Assembly: GCF_001657485.1 (NCBI RefSeq)
Contig: NZ_LXFU01000052.1
Location: 62,001-126,000 of the forward strand
Direction of reading: 5' to 3'
DNA from: Rhizobium sp. WYCCWR10014
Lineage (GTDB): Bacteria; Pseudomonadota; Alphaproteobacteria; Rhizobiales; Rhizobiaceae
Length of the DNA: 64,000 bases
In this document: positions 35,019-43,655 of the stretch, piece after piece
Layout of the letters: each line of letters begins with the position of its first letter
Numbering within the stretch: position 1 is the first letter of the stretch
Translations under genes and position numbers: made by a program
Notes under the pieces: model-generated
What the model was told of the DNA's origin: nothing
The model's input: the letters and a program-made list of their open reading frames with translations, nothing else
Database searches by the model: none

Positions 35019-35864
35019 TTAGGCGTTAGCTGTCGCACGCCTGAAAAGCGACCGGATCGCATCGGCGATCTGGTCCGGGCATTCGATCGGCGTCAGATGC
35101 CGTGCGGCGGACAAGACGGTGAGTGATGCGCCCGGAATGGCCGCAGCCAGATCTCGGGCCGTCTCGACGGGCGTGGCGTAATCCTCCTCGCCAACGACCA
35201 CTGAAACAGGAAACCGGAAACTTCCCAAATGCCAGCGCAGATCCGCATCCCCGAGCATGGCGCAGGTCGATGCATAAGCGTCGATATCGTTGGCGGTAAA
35301 GACCGACATGGCATGCTGAACCTGCGCCGGATGATCCATCCGGAATCGATCGCCGAACCAGCGCGTTGCCTGAAACTCGGCCATCGATGACAGGCCTTCG
35401 CTGCGCGCCTTTGCCGCCCGGGCACGCCATTCCGCGGGCGCGTTTTCGCCATACCAGGCGGTGGTATCGATCAGCAGCATGGCCCGCACGAGTTTTGGGT
35501 GCCGCGCCGCGAAGGCTTGCGCCACGCAGCCTCCCATCGAGCAGCCTGCGATGACGGCGTCACTCCATCCGAGTTCTCCCATCAGGTCGGCGATATCGTC
35601 GCCGAACCGCTCGACATTATAGGGGCCGGCGGGCTTGTCGCTCCTGCCATGGCCGCGGCAGTCCATCGTGACGATATCCGCATCGTCCAGCCGCCCGACG
35701 ACCCGATCCCAGACACTGGCGTCGAGCGCCAGTGAATGGATCAGAACGATGCGTGGCCCACCGGGCCGTCCGCTGCGTCTATAAGCAAGGCCGATACCAT
35801 CGGATGTTCTCGCATACGCGACGCCGGAAGCCGTCTCTCGCGCATTTGCTGCACTGTTGGACAT
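35019..35864 (-). CDS. Alpha/beta hydrolase (PcaD-like)
   Basis: The 281-residue cytosolic hydrolase has the oxyanion region VLIHSLALDASVWDRVV, nucleophile S109 in AGCSMGGCVAQ, a catalytic Asp in VVGEEDYATPVE, and His in SAARHLTPIECPD. It resembles 3-oxoadipate enol-lactonases and related ring-fission hydrolases. The start at 35864 fits an AAAGGGA site. It lies 11 bp after the monooxygenase gene and before an aromatic-acid permease, supporting a role in aromatic catabolism. The exact substrate is uncertain, and no dioxygenase gene is in the window. Confidence 0.85.
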   Translation of the reverse strand: MSNSAANARETASGVAYARTSDGIGLAYRRSGRPGGPRIVLIHSLALDASVWDRVVGRLDDADIVTMDCRGHGRSDKPAGPYNVERFGDDIADLMGELGWSDAVIAGCSMGGCVAQAFAARHPKLVRAMLLIDTTAWYGENAPAEWRARAAKARSEGLSSMAEFQATRWFGDRFRMDHPAQVQHAMSVFTANDIDAYASTCAMLGDADLRWHLGSFRFPVSVVVGEEDYATPVETARDLAAAIPGASLTVLSAARHLTPIECPDQIADAIRSLFRRATANA

Positions 35865-35875
35865 CGACATTCCCT

Positions 35876-37036
35876 TTATCCGGCAAGCGCCATATCGTTT
35901 TCGCCCACGAGCGGCACGTTCCACGCGTCGTAGCCATAGAGCCAGGAGGTGTCTTCGTTGCCTCCCGACATCCAGGTATTGGCGCTCGAAATCGCCTGGA
36001 TGCGTGACGTGCGCGGCTTGCGGTTCGCCTCGTAGCGGCGGAACGCGCCTTCGATGTCGTCATTGTCGACGCCGGCAAGGCACCGCGCCAGCACTGCCGC
36101 GTCCTCGATCGAGGTTGCAGCCCCCTGCGCCATATAGGGCGTCATCGGGTGGCAGGCGTCGCCGAGAAGCACCACGCGTCCGTCGCTCCAGCGCGGCAAA
36201 GGTTCACGTTCGAGGATTGCCCATTTGTGGCAGTCCGGGCATGCATTCAAAACCATCTGCACTTCCGGATGGAAGCCCTCATAAGCGGCGCGCAATTCCT
36301 TCACGTCACCCTTGGCGGACCAGGATTCCGAGGTCAGCCAATCGGCGGGCTCGGGCACGCTGGTGACGAAGTAGAGCGAGCTGCGATCGGCGGCGGTATA
36401 GTAGATGACGATGTGGCGATCGACACCCCACCACTTCGTTCTGGACGCCTGGATCTCGCCGCCGTTCATCAGGCTTGCGTCGAAGACCGCGCGGTAGGCG
36501 ATCCGGCCCTTGTGGATCGGCTTGTCAGGGCCGACGACGATGTCGCGAACGAGCGAATGCACGCCATCGGCGCCAATCACGGCATCGGCATCCGCCTTCG
36601 TGCCGTCGGCGAAAGAGAGCGTCACGCCGCCCTTCGTCTGATCCAGGCCGACGAGCTTCTTGCCGAGGTGAACGATCTCCGGTGGCAGCACGGAATAAAG
36701 CGCTTCATGCAGATCAGCCCGGTGCATGCAGAGAAAGGGCGCGCCATAAAGGCTTTCCGGCATAGGAAGCTCGCGCTTGATCTCACCGGTATCCCAGACG
36801 CGGTTGAGGTGAGAGTAAGGTTCGAACGCAACCTTTTGAAGTTTTTCGAGGACGCCGATGCCGCGCAGGACTCGCGATGAATTCGGCAGCATCTGGATGC
36901 CGGCGCCGATGCGGGCGAATTTCGGTGCCTGCTCGTAGACATTCACGTCGATGCCGACCTGGCGAAGGGTCGCCGCTGCGGCGAGACCACCCATGCCGGC
37001 ACCAACGATCGCGATTTTCGGTTTACTTCCAGCCAT
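35876..37036 (-). CDS. FAD-dependent aromatic monooxygenase (NicC/salicylate hydroxylase-like)
   Basis: The 386-residue flavoprotein hydroxylase has an N-terminal Rossmann motif IAIVGAGMGGLAAAATLRQV, a DG motif (AVIGADGVHSLVRD) and a GD motif (VVLLGDACHPMTPYMAQGAA). The C-terminal GNEDTSWLYGYDAWNVPL resembles 6-hydroxynicotinate 3-monooxygenases and relatives. It would use NAD(P)H and O2 to hydroxylate a ring acid. The start at 37036 follows AAGGAGG. It is divergent from a LysR regulator, which likely activates it in response to the aromatic substrate. Confidence 0.87.
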   Translation of the reverse strand: MAGSKPKIAIVGAGMGGLAAAATLRQVGIDVNVYEQAPKFARIGAGIQMLPNSSRVLRGIGVLEKLQKVAFEPYSHLNRVWDTGEIKRELPMPESLYGAPFLCMHRADLHEALYSVLPPEIVHLGKKLVGLDQTKGGVTLSFADGTKADADAVIGADGVHSLVRDIVVGPDKPIHKGRIAYRAVFDASLMNGGEIQASRTKWWGVDRHIVIYYTAADRSSLYFVTSVPEPADWLTSESWSAKGDVKELRAAYEGFHPEVQMVLNACPDCHKWAILEREPLPRWSDGRVVLLGDACHPMTPYMAQGAATSIEDAAVLARCLAGVDNDDIEGAFRRYEANRKPRTSRIQAISSANTWMSGGNEDTSWLYGYDAWNVPLVGENDMALAG

Positions 37037-37084
37037 GCGATTTTCCTCCTTGGCAATCAAGATGGCGCTAGTCGTAATCCGGGG

Positions 37085-37115
37085 CATATAGTATGTAAAA
37101 TATTTATATAATTCA
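37085..37115. promoter_or_regulatory. AT-rich LysR-type control region
   Basis: This AT-rich stretch, with partial dyad symmetry around GTAAAATATTTATA, lies in the 113-bp gap between the monooxygenase (minus) and the LysR gene (plus). It is a likely LysR binding site (T-N11-A type), assigned by position and composition only. Confidence 0.4.
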
Positions 37116-37149
37116 TCTCTGGAACCTTTTAAGTTTATGATGGGCGCCA

Positions 37150-38073
37150 ATGGAACTGAGACACCTTCGCTATTTCGTGGCCGTTGCAGAAGAGGGCAGC
37201 ATCTCGCGGGCAGCCGAGCGGCTCAACATCCAGCAGCCGCCGCTTGGTCAGCAGATCCGCGATCTCGAATACGAGCTTGGTGTTTCCCTCTTTGACCGGC
37301 ATCCTAAGAAGATCGTGCTCAATGCTGCCGGCACGGTTTTCCTTGCCGATGCCCGGGACATCCTCAAGCTGGCCGGTCAGTCAGTCGACAATGTCCGCCG
37401 ATACGACAAAGGCGAGGCCGGCCATCTGTCGGTCGGCTTTACGAGTTCGGCGTCGCTCCATGTTCTGGCGCCGAAGCTGCTGCAGCAGTTTCGTCTGTCC
37501 TATCCGCTCGTGAAAATCGCCGTCGAAGAAAGCGAGACTTACGAACTCATTCTCGCCTTGCAGGAGGGGCGCATCGATGCGGCGTTGCTGCATATCGATG
37601 CAAATCGATTTCCGGATCTGGCGAGCACGGTGCTTTCCGAAGAGGACATGATCGTCGCCGTCCCGCTTGGTCATCCCCTCGCAGATGAAAGCCTCGGGCC
37701 GATCACGCTGAAAATGCTGGAGGGGCAGGATGTGGTCATTTACAGGCGACCCGACGGTCCAGGCATATTCGAGCAGATATTGCAGTCCCTCGATCGTGCA
37801 GGCGTGACGCCTCAGATCGTCGATGAAGTCTATCGCATCGTCGCAGCCATCAACCTCGTTGCCGGCGGCCGTGGCGTCACGATCGTTCCGGCCTCCATGC
37901 AGGTCCTCCATCCGGAGGCCATCACCTATCGCGCGCTCGCTCCCGGCCAAATTTCACCCTTGCCGCTCTGCATTGCTTACCGGCGCGATCTGAAGCTCTC
38001 GATCGTGCGGAATTTCGTGGCACTCACCAAGGAAATCGCCGCCGTTCCCCCGCTTGCGCGTGATCGTGCCTGA
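37150..38073 (+). CDS. LysR-family transcriptional regulator (CatR/BenM-like)
   Basis: This 307-residue regulator has the N-terminal helix-turn-helix MELRHLRYFVAVAEEGSISR, then AAERLNIQQPPLGQQIRDLE, and a C-terminal effector domain. The MELRHLRYF start is typical of the CatR/CatM/BenM group that senses aromatic-degradation intermediates. It is divergent from the monooxygenase gene and convergent with the DHA2 exporter gene, 4 bp away. It probably activates the monooxygenase, hydrolase and permease unit. Confidence 0.92.
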   Translation: MELRHLRYFVAVAEEGSISRAAERLNIQQPPLGQQIRDLEYELGVSLFDRHPKKIVLNAAGTVFLADARDILKLAGQSVDNVRRYDKGEAGHLSVGFTSSASLHVLAPKLLQQFRLSYPLVKIAVEESETYELILALQEGRIDAALLHIDANRFPDLASTVLSEEDMIVAVPLGHPLADESLGPITLKMLEGQDVVIYRRPDGPGIFEQILQSLDRAGVTPQIVDEVYRIVAAINLVAGGRGVTIVPASMQVLHPEAITYRALAPGQISPLPLCIAYRRDLKLSIVRNFVALTKEIAAVPPLARDRA

Positions 38074-38077
38074 CCGT

Positions 38078-39439
38078 TCAGAGCAAGCGCCAGGCTATGA
38101 AGCTCCCAAGCAGTTGCGCGCTGCCGCCGACCGACATCGCGACGATGAAGGCAGTTTCAGCTTCTCCCAAAAAGGCGAAGATCGCTCCGAGTAAGGCGAC
38201 GCCTATCGTCGCCCCAACCATGCGGGCGACATTGATCAGGGCGCTCGCCGTGCCGGCGCGATCGGCAGCCGCGGTTGAGACCGCGACCGCCGTCAGAGGC
38301 CCGGTCGCCATGCCCATCCCGACCCCGGTCAGCAACAGTCCGATCTCTTCGGCAATGAACCAGTCGGCCAGAAAGGATGAGCCGAGCAGGAGATTGCCCA
38401 GACCCATCAGCGCCAGTCCGGCCGATATGGTGCCTTTCTTCCCCAGGCGCTCCGAGAGTGAACCGGAGAAGGGTGAGATCGCGATGAAGCTGAGAGCCAT
38501 CGGCAGCAGAGATAGTCCGACCTCCACCGAGGCCAGGCGTCCGAGGCCGAGGGAGGCGAGCGGAAAAAGAAAGAGCGTGCCGTACATGCCGAACGTCATT
38601 GCGGCCGTTCCGGCCATTGCACCGCGGAACTGCCTGTCCGAAAACATCGAGATCGGAACCAGAGCCGTCTGCTCCAGGCGCTTTTCGACGATGATGAAGA
38701 GCAGCAGAAGCAGGGCGCCGGCGATGGCCAGGAGGGCCGTCCACGAAGGCGGCAGATGCGATGATTCGATCGCCGTGAGGGTCAGGAGGGTGAGAGAGGT
38801 TATCCCCAGCAATTGACCCGGCATGTCGAAGGACCGGCCCTGTCGGTCCGCGCTTTCCGGAACGAAAAGCCGTGCCGTCGCCGCCGCGATCAGCGCGATG
38901 GGGATGACGACGAAGAAGACGGATCGCCAGCCGAAATCACGGATGAGGAAACCGCCGAGGCTCGGACCGATCGCCAGCGCCATTCCATTGCAGCCGGCCC
39001 AGATTCCGAGCGCTCGAGCACGGATCTTCTCATCCCGGTAGATGACCCGGATCAGCGAAAGCGAAGCTGGCAGGAGGAAGGCGGAGCCGAAGCCGGTCAA
39101 GGCTCTCGCCGCGATGAGCATCGCAATGGTCGAGGCGAATGCGCAGGCAAGGCTCGCCAAGGCAAAGACAGCGCAGCCGATCACGAACATCAGACGCCGT
39201 CCGTAAAGATCGGCGAACAAGCCACCGCTGATGAGACAGGCTGCATAGACGAGATTGTAGGCGTCGACGACCCATTGCAGTTCGGTGACGGAGGCCTTGA
39301 GATCGAGCCCGATCGGCTGAACTGCCAGATTGACGACCGATGTATCGATCTGCGCCACGATCACACCGAGGCAAAGAATGGCGAGAGCGGCGGGCTTCAG
39401 CTGCGAGTAAGCCCTGGTGCCTTGTTCGATTGAATCCAT
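38078..39439 (-). CDS. MFS drug:proton antiporter (DHA2, EmrB/QacA-like)
   Basis: The 453-residue permease has ~14 hydrophobic segments and the DHA2 signature QIDTSVVNLAVQPIGLDL near the N-terminus, with GLFADLYGRRLMFVIG after TM2. Members export lipophilic cations, drugs or metabolites. The protein is slightly short for the family (about 500). A large inverted repeat (39454-39499) lies in its leader, suggesting regulated expression. It is not clearly linked to the neighbouring aromatic module. Confidence 0.88.
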   Translation of the reverse strand: MDSIEQGTRAYSQLKPAALAILCLGVIVAQIDTSVVNLAVQPIGLDLKASVTELQWVVDAYNLVYAACLISGGLFADLYGRRLMFVIGCAVFALASLACAFASTIAMLIAARALTGFGSAFLLPASLSLIRVIYRDEKIRARALGIWAGCNGMALAIGPSLGGFLIRDFGWRSVFFVVIPIALIAAATARLFVPESADRQGRSFDMPGQLLGITSLTLLTLTAIESSHLPPSWTALLAIAGALLLLLFIIVEKRLEQTALVPISMFSDRQFRGAMAGTAAMTFGMYGTLFLFPLASLGLGRLASVEVGLSLLPMALSFIAISPFSGSLSERLGKKGTISAGLALMGLGNLLLGSSFLADWFIAEEIGLLLTGVGMGMATGPLTAVAVSTAAADRAGTASALINVARMVGATIGVALLGAIFAFLGEAETAFIVAMSVGGSAQLLGSFIAWRLL

Positions 39440-39453
39440 GACGCTGCCTTTCC

Positions 39454-39499
39454 CTTACAGCGCCGCACGTCTCTTTAGACGCGTAAAGGACGCTGTAAG
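39454..39499 (-). promoter_or_regulatory. Large inverted repeat in DHA2 exporter leader
   Basis: CTTACAGCG (39454-39462) and CGCTGTAAG (39491-39499) form a perfect 9-bp outer repeat. Inside it, CGTCT (39468-39472) and AGACG (39477-39481) form a second small hairpin. The element lies 15-60 bases upstream of the exporter start. It could be a repressor operator or an mRNA leader structure. Confidence 0.6.
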
Positions 39500-39571
39500 A
39501 CTTTGAAGGAAGACGTAGCGTGGTCCAGGCCATCGACAATTCGAAACTGGTCGAAGTGTTGGAGAGAAAAT

Positions 39572-39606
39572 GAAAAAGCCACGGCCCTGTTGCGAGGCCG
39601 TGGCTG
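39572..39606 (-). terminator. Intrinsic terminator of the binding-protein gene
   Basis: Read on the minus strand, AGCCACGGCC and GGCCGTGGCT form a perfect 10-bp stem with a 9-base loop, followed by a run of five Ts. It lies just after the stop at 39641 and is the best rho-independent terminator on the minus strand of the window. Confidence 0.85.
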
Positions 39607-39640
39607 CATGCGCGCATTGTGCGGGACAACGCGTGACCGG

Positions 39641-40924
39641 TTACTTGGCGGCGAGCGCCTCGTTGACCTTGTCGACGTCGGCACTCATTGCCTTGAAGGT
39701 CTCGTCGAGGGAGAGTTCGCCGACGATCAGCTGGCTCATCCTCTGAACGATGAGCTGATAGATGGCGGAGGATCCCTTGAGACGTTCCAGGTCCCGGGCT
39801 GCCTGCGGCACGCTATTGCGGCTTCCGAGGAAGACGGCCATCGCCTCCTTGGCATTCTTGCTCTCGAGCTTGTACTGCGGGTCCTTGATGTCGGCGCCCG
39901 TCAGGATGACGTAGTTTTCAGCGATTTCACGCTGGACCTTTTCAGAGCCAAGGAATTCGATGAACGCGGCAACGGCCTCCGGAGACTTGGTGCGCTTGAA
40001 GCCGACGATCGCGGTGCCACCCGGCATCGCATAGCAGCCGGCATCGCCGCACGGCGCGCTGATCGCCGTCCAGTCGAAGGCGTCGCCGATCTTCTTCTGG
40101 AACGGATTGACCATCCAGTTGCCGGCGAGATAGGTCACGACGTTGCCGTTGACGAACTCGTCACCCATGTTCTTGTACTGGGTTCCGCCGGCAGCACCCC
40201 ACATTTCCTTCGGGAAGGAGCCGTCCTTCGTCCAGCCGTAGAGATCCGTGACATAGCGCTTGGCGGCATCGTCGGGGAAGAAGAACTTGCCGTCCTTGAC
40301 GTAGTTCGAGCCGTAGGAGAATGCCGCGCCGGAGAAGCGATGGCCCGAGCGATCCATCGTGAAGGGGATCTGGGCACCGGTCGCCTTGGCGACGCGCGCC
40401 GAAGCTTCGACGATGTCCTTCAGCGTGGCGGTGGGCTTCGGAAGCGGTTCGCCGGCCTGTTCGAACAGCGTCTTGTTGACGAAGGGCAGGTTGAAGGTCT
40501 GCGACGCGATATAGCCGTTGATCGACTGCGGATCGTTGACGCCGGGGAAGCGAAGCGTGTTCAGGCTGTCGCCGTGCAGCTTGGCGAAACCGTCCGGGTC
40601 CTTCATGTAGGGACGCATGTCCAGATAATAGGGGGCAAGCTGCCAGTCGGTGATCTTGGCGATGTCAGGGCCTTCGCCGACGGCAAGCTGTACCGGCAGT
40701 TGCTTGGCGACCGCATCATAGCCCGAAGAGACGAAATTGACCTTGATGTCTGGATGGGCCGTCTCGAATTCCTTGCTGAGCGCTTCCATCCGCTCGACGT
40801 AACCCTGGTCGTCGTCGGTGAACAGAAAGGTGATTGTCTTGGTTTCCGCCATGGCCGCACCGGACCATGCGAAAGAAGCGGTTGCCAGCGCCACCGCGAG
40901 GGCACTTGAAAGATAGGTTTTCAT
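39641..40924 (-). CDS. ABC sugar importer, substrate-binding protein (pectin locus)
   Basis: This ~427-residue family 1 solute-binding protein has a signal peptide ending at about AMA-ETK and the motifs ITFLFTDDDQGYVERMEALS and YDAVAKQLPVQLAVGEGPDI. The start at 40924 is preferred because GGGAGG lies 7 bases upstream, directly after an ATGAAAACATTTTCAT operator-like palindrome. It is monocistronic, with its own terminator, and diverges from the pectin operon, whose permeases and ATPase it likely serves. The ligand is presumably a galacturonide or rhamnogalacturonan oligomer. Confidence 0.9.
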   Translation of the reverse strand: MKTYLSSALAVALATASFAWSGAAMAETKTITFLFTDDDQGYVERMEALSKEFETAHPDIKVNFVSSGYDAVAKQLPVQLAVGEGPDIAKITDWQLAPYYLDMRPYMKDPDGFAKLHGDSLNTLRFPGVNDPQSINGYIASQTFNLPFVNKTLFEQAGEPLPKPTATLKDIVEASARVAKATGAQIPFTMDRSGHRFSGAAFSYGSNYVKDGKFFFPDDAAKRYVTDLYGWTKDGSFPKEMWGAAGGTQYKNMGDEFVNGNVVTYLAGNWMVNPFQKKIGDAFDWTAISAPCGDAGCYAMPGGTAIVGFKRTKSPEAVAAFIEFLGSEKVQREIAENYVILTGADIKDPQYKLESKNAKEAMAVFLGSRNSVPQAARDLERLKGSSAIYQLIVQRMSQLIVGELSLDETFKAMSADVDKVNEALAAK

Positions 40925-40936
40925 TTTCATCCTCCC

Positions 40937-40952
40937 ATGAAAACATTTTCAT
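40937..40952. promoter_or_regulatory. Operator-like palindrome, binding-protein side
   Basis: ATGAAAACATTTTCAT is a 16-bp palindrome with one central mismatch. It lies 13 bp upstream of the binding-protein start. A near-identical palindrome at 41078-41093 lies before the divergent operon, so one regulator could bind both. Confidence 0.7.
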
Positions 40953-40992
40953 CAATCGCGGCATTAGCCATCGATAAATCAATTTCATATAC

Positions 40993-41019
40993 TTGACATT
41001 CGTTCCGTCAAGCTATTTT
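40993..41019 (+). promoter_or_regulatory. Candidate sigma-70 promoter of the pectin operon
   Basis: TTGACA at 40993-40998 and TATTTT at 41014-41019, 15 bases apart, point towards the operon starting at 41116. The palindromic operator at 41078-41093 lies downstream of it, where a bound repressor would block transcription. The spacing is shorter than ideal. Confidence 0.4.
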
Positions 41020-41077
41020 CTGCGGCAATAGCGATGTTTTAGAGCAATTTGCAAAAATAGCGCGCACAAATAACCTA

Positions 41078-41093
41078 ATGAAAATATTTTCAT
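41078..41093. promoter_or_regulatory. Operator-like perfect palindrome, operon side
   Basis: ATGAAAATATTTTCAT is a perfect 16-bp palindrome, 22 bp upstream of the GTG start of the pectin operon. It pairs with the related site at 40937-40952 on the other side of the shared promoter region. Confidence 0.75.
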
Positions 41094-41115
41094 AGGATTG
41101 CGGAGGAGGCGGTCT

Positions 41116-43638
41116 GTGGAAGCGGAATGCATCAAGCAGCCGGACGATACGGCGCCAGCATACAGCGTGGCTGAGGGGCAAACGATCACGGCATGGGCCG
41201 TTTCCGGCCTCATCGCCAGCTATTTTCCCGGAGAGCCCGCGCCGGCCGAAGACCGTGTGAACTATCGTTTCATCAACGGTTTCGTCGATGTCGGCGACCT
41301 CCCCTGCCGCAAGGCCTTCTGGTCCACCATGGTGGGGCGGCCGCTTTCGCCCGACACCTCCTGGCCGACCGAAAGCCTCAATCTTCCCGGCTCGAACCGC
41401 CGCGTTGAGTTCACCGGTTTCTGGCATGTGCCGACGCATCTCAGGCGATGGCTGAAGGGAACGTTCAGAACGGAGACTGCGCGAACGCTCAATCTCAGAC
41501 TGAAGACCTGCGGCGGCGTTCGCATATGGGTCAACGGGCAGGAGGCGGTGCGCTTCGAACCCTTCAAGCGCAATGTCGAGAGCGCAACCGACATAAGCCT
41601 GTCCCTTGAAGCTGGCGACAACCAGATTCTCGTCCATACCGAAGACCTGGCCGAGCGCGATACGACGTGGTTCTTCGAGCTCGAGATGCTGGACGTCGAG
41701 CCGCTCTGCGTGCTGCTGCCCGTATCGCTGGACCAGGATGAAGTCCGCGAACTGGAAGCCCTTTCGCGCGGCGTGCGCCCGGCCCTCGACGTCTTCGTCA
41801 ATCAGCCGCTGGAGATCATCTTCGGCACGGCCCCCGAACGCGATCTGCCGGTGGAGCTCAAGGTCGTCGGCCATGGTCACGAGCGGCCCGTTCTCGCGCA
41901 CTCCCGCTTGACGCTCAAGGCCCATCAGAGCAGCCTCACGGCCGACGATGTCTGCGGCATTGCGGACGGGTATCACGGCGTCCACATGACGATCGGCAGC
42001 GGCACAGGTTCGGTCACCCGCGTCATTGATGCAGCCTTCATGAGCAGCATTTCGCCGTTGCCATCAGAGGCGTCGCTCGCCGCCCGCAAGCGCCAGGCGC
42101 TGGAATACAGCGCCCGCTTCGGCGCCAACCGCGTCGGGCGCCTGATCGCCATGATGGAAACCGGCCATCACGACCAGGAAAGCTTCGACCGCATCATCGA
42201 GGCGACGCTCGCCTCCATCGATGCGCGGGAGGATTGTTCGGATTTCATCATGGTGCCGCTCTTGTGGCTGCTCGGCGCCTATGCCGACCGGATGCCCGAT
42301 GCCGTGGTCGATCGCATTCGGCATTCCGTCCGCTCCTATCGTTACTGGGTGGACGAGCCGGGCAACGACGCGATGTGGTTCTGGAGCGAGAACCATGTGC
42401 TGTGCTTTCACACGAGCCAGCTGCTGGCAGGACTTCTCCTGCCCGACGAGGTGTTTTCGGCCTCGGGCCGGACGGGGCGGCAGCAGGCGGAACTTGGCCG
42501 CGAGCGCCTCGGGCGCTGGTTCGACAGCGTCGAAGCCCATGGATTGGCGGAATGGAATTCGGCGGCCTATTACCCGATTGACTTCATCGGCCTGCTGGCG
42601 CTGGAGCGCTGGGCCGAGACGGCGATATCGGCGCGCGCCCGCGCCCAGATCGATCTCATCTTCCGCATGATCGCCCTTCATACGCTCGCAGGCGTTCCGG
42701 CAGGCTCGCAAGGCCGCGCCTACGACAAGGAGTTGCGTGCCGGCCCGCTGACCGAGCTTGCGCCCTTCGCCCAGGTCGCCTTTGGAACCGGCTGGCTGAA
42801 CAACGGCGTTGCGGCATTGACCATGTTCTGCGCCGGCGGCTACGAGCCGCCCGCCGATCTGGCCGAGCTTGCCGCGCTCTCGGGCGCAAGAAGCGTCGAG
42901 GCACGCTACAGCCAGGGCCTCGAGAGCGGAAAACTGGTGCTGTTCAAGAACGAGGCGGCGCAGCTTTCGACCGTCGTCGATCACAAGACCGGCCAGAAGG
43001 GACATCAGCAGCATGTCCTCGACATCCGGCTGGCCGGCCACCCGATGGCGAGGTTGTGGGTCAACCATCCCGGTGAGGACGATCCCTGGGGCAATCAAAG
43101 GCCATCCTATTGGGCCGGCAACGGCATCCTCCCGCGCGTTGCCCAGCATTGCGACGTCGCCCTGCTGATCGAGGACACAAGCGACGCACGCCATGCATGG
43201 ACGCACGCCTATATCGGCCGCGATGGGCTCGACGATCTCATCATCGAAGACAAGTGGCTCATCGCGCGATCGGGCAGGGGATTTTCCGCCCTCTGGGCGT
43301 CGAACGGCCTGGAGTTGATCACCGACGGCCCAACCGCCGGCCGCGAGGCGCGCTCCCACGGATCGCTTTGCGGCTGGGCTGGTATCGTCGGATGCGGCGA
43401 TGGCGACGCTTTCAAGGCATTCACCGAACGCCTATGCCGGACGACGATTTCCTTTGATCCCGGGCTTCGGCGTCTCTCCTTGACGCCGCCGGGCGGCCTG
43501 GCGATCGACCTCTCCTATGCCGACGGTCTTTCGATCGGCGGCGAGGCGAGGCCCTTCACCCACGATCAGCCGCACCCGATCCTCACCCACGACAGTGCAA
43601 CCTCCGGCACCGGCACTGACGGGCCGTTCTACTCCTAA
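41116..43638 (+). CDS. Large uncharacterised protein heading the pectin operon (840 aa)
   Basis: I do not recognise a named family. Residues ~30-190 look like a beta-sandwich carbohydrate-binding module (GGVRIWVNGQEAVRF, then LSLEAGDNQILVHTEDLAER). Residues ~320-610 are helical and look like an alpha/alpha toroid, with GNDAMWFWSENHVLCFHTSQ (416-435, N426, H427, H432) and AEWNSAAYYPIDF (478-490, Y485, Y486). The C-terminal ~230 residues are beta-rich. This layout resembles uronate-type polysaccharide lyases or related glycosidases. There is no signal peptide. The GTG start follows GGAGGAGG. It is cotranscribed with GH105 and GH28 genes, so a role in cytosolic pectin-oligomer breakdown is likely. 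Confidence 0.75.
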   Translation: MEAECIKQPDDTAPAYSVAEGQTITAWAVSGLIASYFPGEPAPAEDRVNYRFINGFVDVGDLPCRKAFWSTMVGRPLSPDTSWPTESLNLPGSNRRVEFTGFWHVPTHLRRWLKGTFRTETARTLNLRLKTCGGVRIWVNGQEAVRFEPFKRNVESATDISLSLEAGDNQILVHTEDLAERDTTWFFELEMLDVEPLCVLLPVSLDQDEVRELEALSRGVRPALDVFVNQPLEIIFGTAPERDLPVELKVVGHGHERPVLAHSRLTLKAHQSSLTADDVCGIADGYHGVHMTIGSGTGSVTRVIDAAFMSSISPLPSEASLAARKRQALEYSARFGANRVGRLIAMMETGHHDQESFDRIIEATLASIDAREDCSDFIMVPLLWLLGAYADRMPDAVVDRIRHSVRSYRYWVDEPGNDAMWFWSENHVLCFHTSQLLAGLLLPDEVFSASGRTGRQQAELGRERLGRWFDSVEAHGLAEWNSAAYYPIDFIGLLALERWAETAISARARAQIDLIFRMIALHTLAGVPAGSQGRAYDKELRAGPLTELAPFAQVAFGTGWLNNGVAALTMFCAGGYEPPADLAELAALSGARSVEARYSQGLESGKLVLFKNEAAQLSTVVDHKTGQKGHQQHVLDIRLAGHPMARLWVNHPGEDDPWGNQRPSYWAGNGILPRVAQHCDVALLIEDTSDARHAWTHAYIGRDGLDDLIIEDKWLIARSGRGFSALWASNGLELITDGPTAGREARSHGSLCGWAGIVGCGDGDAFKAFTERLCRTTISFDPGLRRLSLTPPGGLAIDLSYADGLSIGGEARPFTHDQPHPILTHDSATSGTGTDGPFYS

Positions 43639-43655
43639 AAACATAGGTCTCCAGC

